Assembly (NCBI GenBank): GCA_916610825.1
Contig: OU744446.1
Span: 29,154,445 to 29,218,444 of the forward strand
Direction of reading: 5' to 3'
DNA length: 64,000 nt
Source: Haliclystus octoradiatus
Taxonomy: Eukaryota > Cnidaria > Staurozoa > Stauromedusae > Haliclystidae
In this document: in pieces, positions 23,900 through 37,000 of the stretch
Position numbering within the stretch: the stretch's first letter is position 1
Layout: each line of letters opens with the position of its first letter
The notes under the pieces: generated by a model
The model's database searches: none
Seen by the model: the letters and a program-made list of their open reading frames with translations, nothing else
What the model was told of the DNA's origin: nothing
Translations under genes and position numbers: made by a program

Positions 23900-26200
23900 T
23901 GTGTTCAGTAAATACAGTTCGACAGTCTTCGAGTAAGCAATGAAGGCCGGTTAAAATAACCTAAAATTCCCAATAGGCCAGCCTTTAACCAAATTGAATA
24001 TATCGTTGCTCTCGTTATTTAATTACTGACCTATATTCTGCGTTATGAACTTTGATAGAATACAGCAACAAATATAACTGTAGTCTCTCGTAGACAGTGT
24101 AATGAACAACAAAAGGTAAATTCTAGAAATGATTTGATTATCTCCTCTATACTCTGTAGCAGCTGCAAAATCACAGAACAGATCAATTCAATTTGATGGA
24201 CAGTATAACACAGCTGGAATCAAACACCTTCTCAGACATGACATGACAACAAATCACCCCACACACATAAAAACGACCAAGAAGGAAACAATGAGCTGAA
24301 CCCAAACCACAACCCCGGGAAGGAACAGGAATTACCGCCAAACATAGTGGTTATAACGCGCGTCTTTCATGACTCAGACATGTAGCAAAACCATTGGAAT
24401 CCGAGACGTAACATTCCGTTTCAACAGTGATTACAGTTCTTCCCCGATCGTGGATTTAGTTATAATGCTATGTAAAAGTCATCTGAAAAACAGCGTTACG
24501 TAAACTTAAAGGCTCTGAATAAATTATGATGCCAATGAAGGGGGATCGGGATTGAATTTCAATTATTCCCCTTTTATAGTCACATCATGATCACATTCAG
24601 GCAACAGTGGAAAAGCAAACGTGGAAATACTTCAATGAAATAAGTGATGGTGGGTAAAACGTGACGGGAAGCGCCTCTCCCCGCGGTCAACCGGGTGCTC
24701 CACTTATAAGCCCCGCATTCAAAATCACGATAAAAACCAATATGAAAGAATATCTCAATTTTATAATCTCCAGCATAATTATGACAATAATTCTAGATAA
24801 TGTTCATTATTATTTGCTTAGACTTTCCTAGTTGCAAGCGTTGACATAGATGTCATAGATTTCCGGATTAATGCAATAAATCAGAAAACGGATAATAGAT
24901 GACATTATCATAATTGTGTACCAATTATCTGATTAAGCGCATTAAGCAAACAAAATCCTAACATTTTCCTTGGATTTATAATTCGCGAACGAACGAATCG
25001 AATCAAATCCGCAAACGTAGCATGTGTCACAAGCAATTAAACTACGATAAAATAATTGGTTCGTGACGCAAGTCATACTGACATCGTTGTAAGGCGTAGT
25101 AAGGCATTGTAATAGATTTTCAAGCTTTCGGTTTAAATTATTTACAGGTCCCATCTAGTTTCGCGATTGGGCTGTGTATATCATGTAACATGTTAAATTA
25201 CATTGCATATGTCTTTCTTTAATAGTAATGATACATTTTCCCCGCATTTTTCTTACGATGAAGAATTAACATTCTTGAAAATTCAAATTAGAGTTGACAG
25301 TCTTCAATGAGAATTAAGAAAAAGTCAAATTTGATACTGTTGTCTCAGTCGCGAGAGACTGGTTTGGTTACAACGTGTGGTCCTTCAATTAGCTGGTCTC
25401 TTTCCCAGTTAGAGTGCAATTCGTATTGGTGGTAGAAATGGTAGCGTGGCAGGAAGTGTATTCTCCATATTTAAATCAAAAGCAATTTCATTATTCGGAT
25501 TGTATATCCACAGATGGTACAACTACAAATCCTACTATAGAATATATACTGACAACTGTAGGCCTATTCATAATTTCAGTTTCTATCGTTTCAGTATTGA
25601 AAAACAACACTGAATCATGAACTTATGAGTATAGATTGAGCTTTGATATCCATATCAAATATTTCATAATATCTATGCGAAGCACAGAACCAGAAATCTT
25701 CCCAAAACCCCAAAGTTTCTTTCACGATATAATAGAAGAGACTGAGTACCCTCGACAGGGGGCTACATCTCCGTGTGGCCCCTTCTAGGATCATCCCTGT
25801 CAACCTCTGACAAACTTCACCGTGGTAAATTGAATTTAGACAGAAGACAAAGGGTTGTAATTCTCGAATAATAGTATCTTTTTTTCACAATTCACGTTTC
25901 AGACATGTCATTATCAAAGCCCTGCATTTCTCGTTCTATTAATTTGAAATTACGTTCTCCCATGGCAAGTTTGAAAATTTTTCGTTCCACTCTACTAAAA
26001 AAAGTCGGCTCATAATCCTGTCTTAGGATCCCACACAAAATTGATTTTGATCTGCCTATAATGTATATAATGTGAATGACTTCTAAAAGAGGGGACATCC
26101 AAGTAAAAAAACAACTTATTATAAATTGCCTTTATTGAGTCACAAAATGTGAAATTACCCAATGGACAAAGAGAATAAATTAACTACAATTTCCTATAAA
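23900..26200. other. Intergenic stretch, no gene seen
   Basis: Contains the presumed promoter of the EF-hand gene (upstream of 23890) and the 3' flank of MGAT1. A frame at 25414-25617 contains a hydrophobic segment but has no ATG at its start and no homology I recognise. The GC-richer patch at 24640-24720 is not a tRNA. Confidence 0.45.
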
Positions 26201-26215
26201 TAATACATCCTATTT

Positions 26216-29200
26216 CTATTCATGGTATCCTTTCCAATCTTCAGAAGGTACAAGATATACACGTACATTGTTTTTCATAAATGGAACAATGCCATAATAA
26301 GCACCTCTAGGTACGCCAGCTTTTAAATCAGACATAACACCAAATTGACGAGCTAGTATATCAAAGTCTGAATTAGAATTATACATAACACGGACGCTTT
26401 TTGCTTCAATAGTATTACCAATTCTTAATTGATTAGATGTAACAAGTGGAGAATTATTAACTTGTTCTAAAAATCTTTTATCGTAATTATCTTTCATCAA
26501 ATATGTCATATCATTTGATAAAAATGGATAATGACGAGTATTCAATCTAATATATTTCAAATGTTGATCAAAGAATTGACCAAGACTCACACCAACTCGT
26601 CCAAATGTTTTTGTACGAGATATTTCTGGATGGATACAAACACGATCTCTTCTTTGTAAAGGATTTCGCATCCAATCATCCCAAAAGCCAAGTGGCCATT
26701 TTGATTCTATTTCATTCCAAATATCTCTTGTTATCATCCATCCCAATCCAGGAAAGAAATCACTCCGATATAATAAATCATTTTTTTCTTCAATAAATCC
26801 TGTTTTTCCATTATCATTCCATGCTGATATACACCATATTGATTTGTCTGCATCCATTATTGGTCGTAGAGAAAGAAAATATTCATAAAAGTCACTTGCT
26901 AAAAATAGAAGTCAAAAATGAACTTTTAAGGGGAGTAAAGCATAAACTCGTTTAGAAGAGTGATAAAACCTAATATTCTGGCCAAAATGAGGACTGTATG
27001 AATATATTACTGTGAGCAGAGACACCAAGTCAAATTAACAAAATATGACAAACCCGACTGTTATGTTATCAAGCAAACTTTATTGCAACGGGTTGGAGTC
27101 ATACAGCTGATGAACTGCCAATCACTGTGCCTCACAATACACTTAACTTAATAACTTACAAAATAAACTATTTAAACACAAATTATATTATGTCATATAA
27201 GGCTAATTATTGATTTCGATATTATATTTGATTGCATGAAAATGAGGTTATTATTAACTACTTAAACGAGATTACATAAACTATTGAGATATCGTTATAA
27301 ACAGGGGTTTTCGTCCAAACATCTAATATCAATGTAGTTTGTAGTCTCACAGAAAAAATATGTTCATAAGACAACATGTTATAATCATCATGTAACAATT
27401 GTAATAATTATACATCATCATCATCATCATCATTTATTCAATGCCCAAAAGTCAATAAGTTGAATATAATTTCAAAACAATATTATACAATTTAGAAATT
27501 ATTATTTGAAGAGATACAATTTAAAAGTTTTTTCAGGTATAACTGCACTTGCCCATCAGGAATAAACAAAACATTATTCCACAGAATCAACCCTGTATAT
27601 AAAGACCACCTGTCTATAGGGGGTCAATATATCTTCATCTTATAGGTAGTCGATTTGGTTGTAATGTACATGTTTCACTGTATTTGTTCTCAATGGGGAA
27701 ATATTATGAAAATATCGCCTTAAAATAAATTGTTGATTGTAATGGCAAATATCGATGTTTAAATATGTTTATTCTGCCGCAGATTCAATTTTGTGACGTC
27801 ACTATTCAATTTCTTGCAGAACAAAGTAAACATATTGAAACATCGATATCTCCATCACTTCTTATCAGATCAGCTTCAAACTTTGAGGAATCAAATTTTT
27901 TAGTTATTTGACATCACAATAAATGAAAGTTTAAAGCAAATTTTTCATAAGAAACCTCCATTTCTTACAGATTTACATCTGATGCAAGTTAAAATGACTT
28001 TAACTCTATCAATTTGAATGCAGATCATGCATCATACATAACAAAATGAAACTGTACGGCTGCAATGAATTTTCTTTGCACATGACACGAAAAAATTTTA
28101 ACAGAGATTTGAGTAGTTGAAGCTAAATGACGAAGAATGATGACAATGATTTCTCAGTTTGAATGCGTATAAGTGGAGATATTTAAAGTTAAATATACCT
28201 TATTGTCAGTCACTTTTTCCAAACTCGGAACGATGGTGCAAGAGAGCTTACTATAGGAAACAGGACAATTGAAAACTTTAAAAAATTGTATCAACTTTCC
28301 TGCAGATGCGGAATCAAAAGTTTCTAACGTCCAAGTCAGCAATGTTTACACTTTTAGAACACCTTTTCTACTTGAAACGAGTATGGCCTACATTAGGGAA
28401 ACACATGAGATACAAAGACATTTAGTAATTGAAATAGAGTTTTTTTGTAGAAAAAAGGCTCAGACATCTGACAAACACCTGACAGACACTTGTCACGAAT
28501 GAAACTCATGTTTACGTAAAACAGCGGGTGCACAGTCTAAACCGCAGGCCGCAGAGAAAGATTGACACATTTTTGACAGAATAAAATAAATCCAACAACT
28601 AAAAACGCTCATACGCATCCAAATTAAAAAATCCTTTTCACCATTCTTCATTAATTAGATCCAGCTACTCGAATCTGTGTTAAATTTTAATAATGTTCAC
28701 TTTCCATCGGCTAAACATGTATAGTTATTAGTTACTGATATGCACATGCTTTTCATGATGGCAATCTATATATAGTGCTCTTCCCAATCCCAATGACTGT
28801 ATTTGAGACTCTTTTTTATTATTACTACTCAATAAATAATCTTTTAAATTAGGACGAGAAGAAATTGAGTAGTGACTACTCAATAAATGAGCGGTAGAAT
28901 AGACGTATTAAAACATCGATATCTCCGTCATTTCTTATTGGATTGGCTTTGAACTTTCACCAAGTACATTTATTATTCAGACAATATAATTATACATCTA
29001 GCCTGCATTCAGATGTTTTCTTGTTCTCATTAATTTCGTTTTAAACTGTAGGCCTCTATATTTTATTTATATTTGTATTTTAAGAAATCTCCTGAAAATT
29101 ATCGATTGAAATCTCCAAAAAAGATAAGTGATTAATTTCTTCGTTGCATACAGTATTAAATAAATAACAGATAAATATTTGGTAGCCTTTCTGTGTCGAT

Positions 29201-29889
29201 TAAACGGATTCATACTTACCAATGTCTAAATCATCTTCGACAATGATTAGACTATCGATCTCCGGATGATTCTTAAACGCTGTCTCCATTGCGAACTTGT
29301 AATGCCGAGATATCTTATAATATCCCATGAACCTACGCATATTTGCTGGTACACCGTCCACATCTCCTAGAATGGGTTGCTTGATGAGTTCAACTTGTTT
29401 ACCATAATTTAAAATTACTTTTTCGGTAGGTAAATCACCGCAATCTTGACTCACTATGATTGGGACATTCAATTTCTTAGGTTTATGCAAAATTAATTGA
29501 TCAAGACATCGACCTACAGACGGACGATTACAAGCAATAACTAAGACAGCAGTCTTATATTTATAACTGTCATATTGACTAACTCTGTGAGTTTTATCAT
29601 TCCAAGTCTTTGGTGTAAACTTGTTTTCTTCACTTTTTTGTGTAACTAGCGGTTTTTCAGGAATAAAATTATTTTTAAGCTGTACTGGAAATACTGATCT
29701 TTCAACCTGTTGTACTTGCAAGGTATCTATAGTATATGGTTGTTCTGATAGTTTATTTTTGTCTCCTAATCTAAGTTGTGACTGAGTTTTCCATCTTTTA
29801 TAAACAACTACATAACCAATTAATAATAAACAAAATAGTAATAAGATAAATCGTTGGCGTCGTAGCTTACACATGAGATATCTAGCCAT
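26216..29889 (-). CDS. MGAT1: MGAT1, alpha-1,3-mannosyl-glycoprotein 2-beta-N-acetylglucosaminyltransferase (GnT-I), two exons
   Basis: Exon 1 is 29220-29889 and exon 2 is 26216-26898. The donor is ATTG|GTAAGT, the acceptor is TATTTTTAG, and the intron is phase 1, giving 450 residues against 445 in human. This is a type II Golgi enzyme: short cytosolic tail, transmembrane anchor at about residues 14-30 (FILLLFCLLLIGYVVVY), stem, then the GT13 catalytic domain. The metal-binding EDD is at residues 218-220 (IIVEDDLDI). Other GnT-I blocks are CISAWNDNG, YRSDFFPGLGWM, WPLGFWDDWMR, ISRTKTFGRVGVSLGQFFDQ and GVMSDLKAGVPRG. It adds GlcNAc to Man5GlcNAc2, the entry step to hybrid and complex N-glycans. 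The animal gene is intronless in its coding region in mammals; here one intron splits it right after the EDD motif. An AATAAA lies downstream on minus at 26136-26131. Confidence 0.96.
27750..27905. repeat. Palindromic dispersed repeat in the MGAT1 intron
   Basis: AAATATCGATGTTTAAATATG and its inverted partner (CATATTGAAACATCGATATC) enclose a short AT-rich core with TGACGTCA. The block AACATCGATATCTCC followed by TCATTTCTTAT recurs at about 28912-28950, so this is a family with at least two members in the same intron. Confidence 0.5.
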
Positions 29890-30525
29890 AGTATAACTTC
29901 ATTACAATCGATTTCAATAAGTAAATAGAATAAAACCAATAATAATCTGAGTTACTTCAGCAATCTTTTGAAGCAAAAAGCGGCATTCAAATGATTACGA
30001 CAAGAAATGCAGCACTCGTTTTGGAAACATTGAAAGAGAGACAATTTGGAAAAGGCAGTTAAAAATATGGCGGCAAGTTAATTTTGAATTTTGATTCGAT
30101 TTGAGAAGTTTGAGCTTTGAGTGAGAGAGTCGCTGTCACTGTCGCTGTCGCTTTATGCCTTGATATTATTTTTTATAATTATACAGTCAGGTGAAGTTAT
30201 TGTCTCATTTGTTCATTGATGATTGCTTGATTAAGCTGTAATTGGCTGACTGAGACAAGCAAACAAGTAGGCCTACCTGCCTGGACCTGGCTGGCACCTG
30301 ATAGGACTGGCAGGCTGGTATTATAGTACCATAATATCAATATACTTACCAATTGAATTATTCTACGATGTTGTCATGATGATATGCCTTTCATAAAAAA
30401 ATACATTAAAAGACTCTGACAATAACCGCTATCGATTTAAATAATGAAAAGCTGTGAAATTACAATATAATATTGAACTTCTCAGTCTGCAAAATCCAAT
30501 TTGCTGTTTACCTCGTAGTAAAAAT
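29890..30525. promoter_or_regulatory. Shared head-to-head promoter region, MGAT1 and RsfS gene A
   Basis: The start codons of MGAT1 (minus) and the first RsfS gene (plus) are 636 bp apart, so the interval must hold both 5' UTRs and promoters. It contains short GTCGCTGTC repeats near 30130-30155 and CCTGGCTGGCACCTG-type GC-richer sequence near 30280-30320. No TATA box is placed with confidence. Confidence 0.45.
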
Positions 30526-32596
30526 ATGAGTTGGATAGTGAAGTCAAAGTCTTACAAGCTCTTGGTTAATGTGAATAACCATGCATTCAAAGCTAGGTCT
30601 GCTTCACATAGTGATATAAGAAATGTTACAGGCAAAGTGTGCAATAGACATCTAAGCAGTAAAAGATTGTTAGTATCAGACTTTGATTGTAAAAATTTAT
30701 ATCCAGAGAGTCATTTAATTAAAAAAATTCACTATAGAGCGTTTTCCAAATTATCTACTTCAATAACAGACATTCATGGCTCATTAGATGTCAAATTGTC
30801 TTCTACTTTATGTACTTTAACAACATCTTCTATTTCTAAACCTGTGTTATCATTGGATGCAATAGTTGATACTATCAAAGAAAACTACGGTTTAGATATT
30901 TGTGTTATTAACGTTGCTACAGCATATGCTGATATGCCTGCTGATTATGCAATTATTGTTAGCGGAAAATCAAGACGACATCTACGTATGATGGCGTCAG
31001 TTATTATTCAGAAGGTAGGCAACACACAGATCAATAATTAATTGTTTAATGATTTTATACACCGTTAGACACTTTTACTTCCTCATTCAGTTTAAAAATG
31101 AAGCAAGAATAATGAAAAGAGGGGTCAAGGCGTCTCTTCATGGGGAAGAATCTACCGACTGGGTCATTGCAGATCTAGGTAAGTCTTAGCCTTAGCCTAT
31201 CCATAGACCCAAATCTTTTTTTGTGGATTATTGGGGTCTGCATTAATATTAAGAAAAGGCTTGCGCTAGGATCAATTGAAATGGCGATGCTGAAATGTGC
31301 AGAAGCTATTGTTTCTCGATTATGCATCAGCCAACCGCTAGCGATTTCTTTCAAACTAGAACCATATAGTGATTGATTGATGAAGAATATTAGACAAATG
31401 ATGGCTTCCGCATGTTTCACTCACTCAATCCAGCGCAATCTCACTGTCAATGTTAGGTACATTCCCTACTAATCTACTAAAAAAATATTGAATGTACGCA
31501 AAATAATGAATTCATGATAGGTAAGTCTGGGATTGTATGGACAAACCGAACTAAATAGGTTTGTCCATTTAAATTAAATGGCATGATAGTGCGTTTTGTG
31601 TAACTCTGTTTAATTCATCGTAATTCCTCTAAAACCATTTGGTGCATTGATGTAGCTCGGCAATCTGCACCGGTAATGGAAGTTAGGGATCAAATGAAAA
31701 TGGAAAATATTTGCTGGCATGATTATCAACACCATCTCCAATATATTATAAATCAAATATAGCCTAATATTGGAAAGTAATTTTTTTTGAGAAATAAATT
31801 TGGGATTACCGGTATACAGCTATAGTTGTTAACTTTATATTCAACAATGATCCATTTCGTTTTTGTTAGCATAGGTGCAATAGCCTGCAAGGTTTTTTTA
31901 AGCAAAAGTAGGCCTGATGCAATACATACATGTCAAGTAAAATTAGAGAAAGCAATAAAGATTTCACAGCAAAGGGCTGAGATTGCCTACCTACCACAAA
32001 TCCTGACCCAGTGCAATAGAAATTACAACATTGCATCACAGTTACTAAATCCTAATGATTTTCCGATGAGCGAAACTTAATCCTGCGAAAACTAGTTCAT
32101 GAACAGTTCATGAAAAGTTCACGAGCACTAGTTTATGAACTGTTAATGAACGCTAAATGGCCCATCATGAACAGTCCATAGAAAAGTCCATGAAAATTGG
32201 GTCATTTAACATTCTTTAGCTAATTCATGAACTGTTATGATCAATTCATGAATGCTTAACGGTTCAATTGTCATGACCAGTCTATAAAGAAGTCCATGGA
32301 AATTTGGCCATTTAACGTTCATCAACTAGTTCATAAGCATTTCAGGAAGTTAACACATTTTTTGCAGGGGTAGTAAATGACTCACTTCTTTTATTCTCAT
32401 TTCGTGTTTAGGTGACACTGTCATACATTTTATGTTACCTGAAAGTAGACAATTATATAATCTAGAAAGTCTATGGCTGCTTGGTCCTGAATTTGATGAA
32501 CAATCCATACACATTGCTGAAGCAGATTCTAATAAAGAATATGTTTGGAAAACTACCCATAAGGATGTTGCATCATCTGTCTCGAATGATCAATAA
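30526..32596 (+). CDS. RsfS-domain protein, MALSU1-like (gene A), three exons
   Basis: Exons: 30526-31014, 31091-31178 and 32412-32596. Phases are 0 then 1, giving 253 residues. The first ATG (MSWIVKSKSYKLL) opens a basic, Ser-rich leader of about 105 residues consistent with mitochondrial import. The RsfS/Iojap (DUF143) domain follows: LDICVINVATAYADMPADY, IIVSGKSRRHLRMMA, STDWVIADLGDTVIHFMLP and LYNLESLWLLG. The last part and the acidic tail (PEFDEQSIHIAEADSN) parallel human MALSU1, which binds the mitochondrial large ribosomal subunit and helps its assembly by blocking premature subunit joining. An AATAAA overlaps the stop codon (32592-32597). Gene B with the same domain follows 1.4 kb downstream, so this is one of a tandem pair. 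This copy is the better MALSU1 match. Confidence 0.88.
31195..31480. mobile_element. Diverged relative of the MULE-like element at 2017
   Basis: The left end (AGACCCAAATCTTTTTTTG, GGGGTCTGC, GGCTTGCGCTAGG) and the right end (CCAGCGCAATCTCACTGTC, CCTACTAATCTACTAAAAA) match the inner ends of the 2017-3066 element in the same arrangement, with a much shorter middle. It lies in intron 2 of RsfS gene A. Confidence 0.6.
32085..32380. mobile_element. TTCATGAAC-type MITE copy
   Basis: It begins ATCCTGCGAAAACTAGTTCA and ends TTTTTTGCAGGGGTAG, the inverted CCCCTGCGAAAAA termini of the family. It contains many CAGTTCATGAA-type units and two AAATGGCC/GGTCATTT core blocks. In intron 2 of RsfS gene A. Confidence 0.75.
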
Positions 32597-32599
32597 AAA

Positions 32600-34040
32600 C
32601 ACACTAAACTAGTTTTTGATATATATATATATATGACCTGGTTTATTGAAAATGTTTAGACTTTGAGTTTGTCAAATCTTACCCAAATTTCCAGGATTGT
32701 AATTTGTACAATGCTGTTATCAATACAATAATGTTAGCTATTATATTCAAAGGATGCTTGTAAAAGCCATGTGCAGTATTATTGGAAATTTAATCGTCCC
32801 ACTTGGATCTCATTTAATTAATCCTTAATGAATTTTTACTCATTTTTTATACTATTTTGACTCATCCATTGAACTGTTTTCGAGTCTCTAGATCTGAAGT
32901 ATGTTTTTAAATTTTATCTAGGCTCTGTCTATTAAATAATATAATTATTTTTTATAAAGGATAGACTACCTGCTAGAACTTGTCAAATAATTTTGTTAAA
33001 TTTTACAGTGAAATTTGTAAACAACAGGCAGGTACGAGAGGTAGATAAATTGTCCATTATATGCAAGTGGCCTTTACAGGGTTACTTCAAAGAAAGTACT
33101 ATTTTGAAGACACGCCAAGAGTGACCACTATAGACAGGTGGCTGCTCTTTAGAGGTGACCGTTGTACTAAATTTAATGTTTATGTGGATTGTGGTTGCTT
33201 TTGCGTTAGATATTATCTACCTGGCGATAAAACAGGCTCAATGTCAGCACTAATCTATCGATAGAGCTGTATATGATGTAAGGATATAACTGAATTTTTG
33301 TGAAAGATCTCAAAAATGTAAGATTCCCTCTCTTTTCCTCTGTGAAAATCAAGGTTGCAGTATTGAAAGATAAATTGCATGATTTTTATGAACAGCTCGT
33401 GAATCACTACAGTATAATAGTATCAAAATGTCCTTGAAAAAATGTGTCCACTTGAGGGTATTTCCCGAAAGCTATAAAATCTGACTATTTATAATGAACT
33501 GTAATGAGTGGACCAGTTCATGATTCATAGTTAATGATGTTTATTAACACCTTATAAAAAGTATCATATGAGCTTCTTTGTCTTCGTCTGTGATTCATTG
33601 GTCGATTTTATCAACAATGTTCAAGCAAAAATTAATCTACATATAGCATGAATACTAACAGTATACATGCAGGTGCAGAAAATCTGTAAGTTTCGGTTCA
33701 TTCGAATGGTTTACCGGAAATTAATGAAGATAGGTTTATTCATGTTTTATATGCAAGATAAGCGCTGTTATGAGATCAATTTCTGAATTACTTTTTGTAC
33801 CGGTATTTAACAAATTTCAAGAAATTCTTGTAAGAGCCGAGTCTGCATGGAGACCAAGACGTTTCTTGGAAAACGTTGGCATGCTAATTAGCATGCTATA
33901 CGCATTGTTGGTTTATTATTGTTCTCCGCGTGTTGACGTCTCCGCCTCCCATATTTCACTGCTCAGCGTTTTCTCAGTGTTGTCTGATTCTGCTTTTGCC
34001 TACCTGTGTTTGCAATTGGACATTTTCAGATTCATTAATT
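32600..34040. other. Intergenic stretch between the two RsfS genes
   Basis: Contains a (TA)n run near 32616, pogo-like AGAGGTGACCGTTG-type blocks near 33110-33180 and diverged TTCATGAA units near 33380-33560. The promoter and 5' UTR of RsfS gene B should be near 33700-34040. An open frame at 33770-34123 overlaps the gene B start in another frame and has no recognisable signature. Confidence 0.45.
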
Positions 34041-37000
34041 ATGTCCAGGCTAATGCGCCTAAGAAGTTTAATACCTACACGAAGTTTAATAACAACTCAT
34101 TTTGGACGAAGAAGTTTGGCTGATGATGCTGGTAGTGCAAAAGATACATTTAAAATGATCTTCCCACTTGCATCTCATCCCAAACACCAGCGACCAAAAT
34201 ACGATACAAACAGTTATGGACAATCAACGGGGGCCGACTATCCATTTGAAATGGAAAAAACTGTTGAAAATAAAGTCAAACGTGATAAAATAAAAGATGC
34301 ATTTGGTTCTGTTACTGCTGACGAAGTGCTTCATATTCTGAAAAACAATGGCGCATTTGATATTCGTGCAATGCAGCTACCTGGAGATATGAATTACGCT
34401 GAACATTTTATTATTGCAAGTGGAAAAACAACAGACCACATCAAAGAAATGACGCAAAAGATAAAGAAAGAGGTAGGCTAAAATTCATTAAATAATGTAA
34501 CGTGTTTATAGCCTAGCCAAGCTATTTTGTTTTAAAACTTTTCGGTGTTTCAGATATATGCCTAAATTTCCATATTGTCCGCAGTGTGACGGATGATTGA
34601 AAGCGAGAAACGAACATTTCTCAAAAATAGTGGCGGGAATTCTAAATCAATAAAACAGCAATCGTTCGAAGTAATCATAAAGTAAAAGCAATCGATATTT
34701 CAAACCCCCTCGATCAGAAATAGTAATCTGCACAGCCACCTGATAGATATCCCCGCAGGTGGCGAAGGGCGACCTAGAATACCAGTTGCCAGAGGTGAAT
34801 GGACAGTGGAGTTTGAATTTTCAGCCTCACAATGTGTAAAGCCTTCCCTCACACACTCACACAGGATTTGTGTTTATGTAGGACATTTTTCCACTATTAT
34901 TTTATATTTTTAATTGATATCTTAATCGATTGATTTAATTGATAGCTGAAAGCAAAACATGGTCACAATGTTCACGTCGAAGGACTTGAGACATTTGATT
35001 GGATGGCAGTTGATGCTGGTAAGTAATAATTATTAATATAATCTCATATATCCATTGCTTGTATTCCTGAAATTATGTATGCGGCCAAAATGTTACGTCC
35101 CAGAAGTCCAAGACCTTTGATAGCATTCAATCAATTGTTACCATGGCAACACAATCATTGATTGTCATCGTCACAAATTTATCCCAACTATATTATGTCA
35201 CTAGGCCTACAGTATAATGTTATTAGTGATTTATCTAACCAAATGAATCCTTGGAAATCTCAAAATGTTCTTGTGCATAAAAATGTCATAAGTTCATGAA
35301 AAGTAGGTTACATTAATAGTTCATGAACATTTCAGCATTTCTTTCAAGATTACATTGAATGCTAGAACACAAATCTACAATCTGTATAGTAGTATAGCAC
35401 GATAGAAAAATCACTTTGACAATCAGATATATATTGGAAATAGTCTATATTATTCACCGTGGTATTCTGAATTAAATAGAGTCAAACAATATTCTAAAAT
35501 GTACATCACAGCAAGTTTAAGGCTCTCCTTCGTTATTACTCGATAGAAATGAAAAGAGTAAGAAACTAGTTCCATTGCACATTTTGAATTATTCTTTGCT
35601 TTAATCCGCTGCGAAAAACAGTTCAGGAGTTCATGAACAATTCATGAACAGTTCATGAACAGTTTGTGAACGTTTAATGGTCCTAAATTTTGATATAATG
35701 TTCATGAAGTGTTGATGAACTGTCTATGAAAATTCATGAACAGTTCATCAACTGTCCGTGAAGATTCATGAACAGTTCATATAAATTGGGGCCAATTAAC
35801 GTTCATGAACTGTTCAGCTCAAAATGTCATGGTGTGTAGGCCTAAAGAATAATTCTAGACTATTTCCGAGAAATATCTGATAATCAAAGAAGTGTCGCTA
35901 TGATTGGTTGATTGCTTCTATTGTACTATACTATTACAATTACGCGGATTGCAGATTTTCATGCTAGAAGCAATAATGCTCAAACTCTGCTTCTGCACTG
36001 TAACATAATAATAATAATAATGATAATGATAAAACATTGCTATATGCAAAATTTGTACAATAAAACAATGCATCAACATCTTGATGAATAATATAAAACT
36101 AATTTAAAAATTAAAATGTCCATTTTTATTTATAAAAATTTATCAAGGCTAAAATTGATCTTTCTGCAGTTGTTGTATAAAAGTCCAGTGTAAAGCACCA
36201 CCTCCTCAAAATGGTTCTGATGGTTGATTGGCGGGTGCCAGTAACAAGGCCAAAGGTGTTTCAGGACGATGTTAGGCGTTGTTGATGAAAGAGATTCGTT
36301 TCCTTTTGACTGTTTCTTCTGCTTTCGGTAAACCAGAACGAAAGTAAATTTCGTCGTTAGAAATGATACTTGGATAATGAATTCCAAGGGTGTGACGAAT
36401 CAGGTTTCGAAGAGCTGAATTCAACTGAGATGTGAACATTGAAGTAAATGTCCAAGATTCGCTACCATAGAAAGGGATACTTCCGATACAAGCTCTAAAT
36501 AAATGACATTTAACTTTATCAATGGCTGATGATGACCAAGCTGTATCTAGTTTGAGGACAGCGTCCAAGTAAGTTTTCTACGTTTGATGAATTCCAAATT
36601 GCTACCGGTATGTAGAATGGTGCATCCAAGATATTTTGCATCATTGCAGACACTGAGAGCAATTCTGACATAGTTCAAAACAGGTAATATTTCGCAGTCT
36701 CCGATATGCATCACTTCAGTCTTTGATTGATTTACATCTAATCCAACTGCATGTGAAGCTTTCTCGAATCTTGAGAATTGTCTTTGTGCAGATTCTGAGT
36801 TGTTAGAGATAAGGACGGTGTCATCGGCGTATGCCAGAGCAGGAAGTTTGACTTCCACATGTCTACTTGGCAATCTACACCTCATGGTGAATGCATCGTC
36901 TGACTTAAAAGAAATTCTCATTACATAGTCCATCACAATGATGAATAAAAGTGGAGTCAGTGTGTCTCCATGTAGAACGCCAGGTACTGGTGTCTCCTGA

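Noticed and set aside
24640-24720. GC-rich patch with GGTCAACCGGGTGCTCC, considered as a tRNA or RNA element
   Set aside because: No cloverleaf arms or B box match.
25414-25620. Possible small membrane protein
   Set aside because: No ATG at the start, no family resemblance, no splice support; one hydrophobic stretch is expected by chance in AT-rich DNA.
33770-34123. Open frame of 117 residues overlapping the RsfS gene B start
   Set aside because: Different frame from the clear mitochondrial leader and RsfS domain; no recognisable features.
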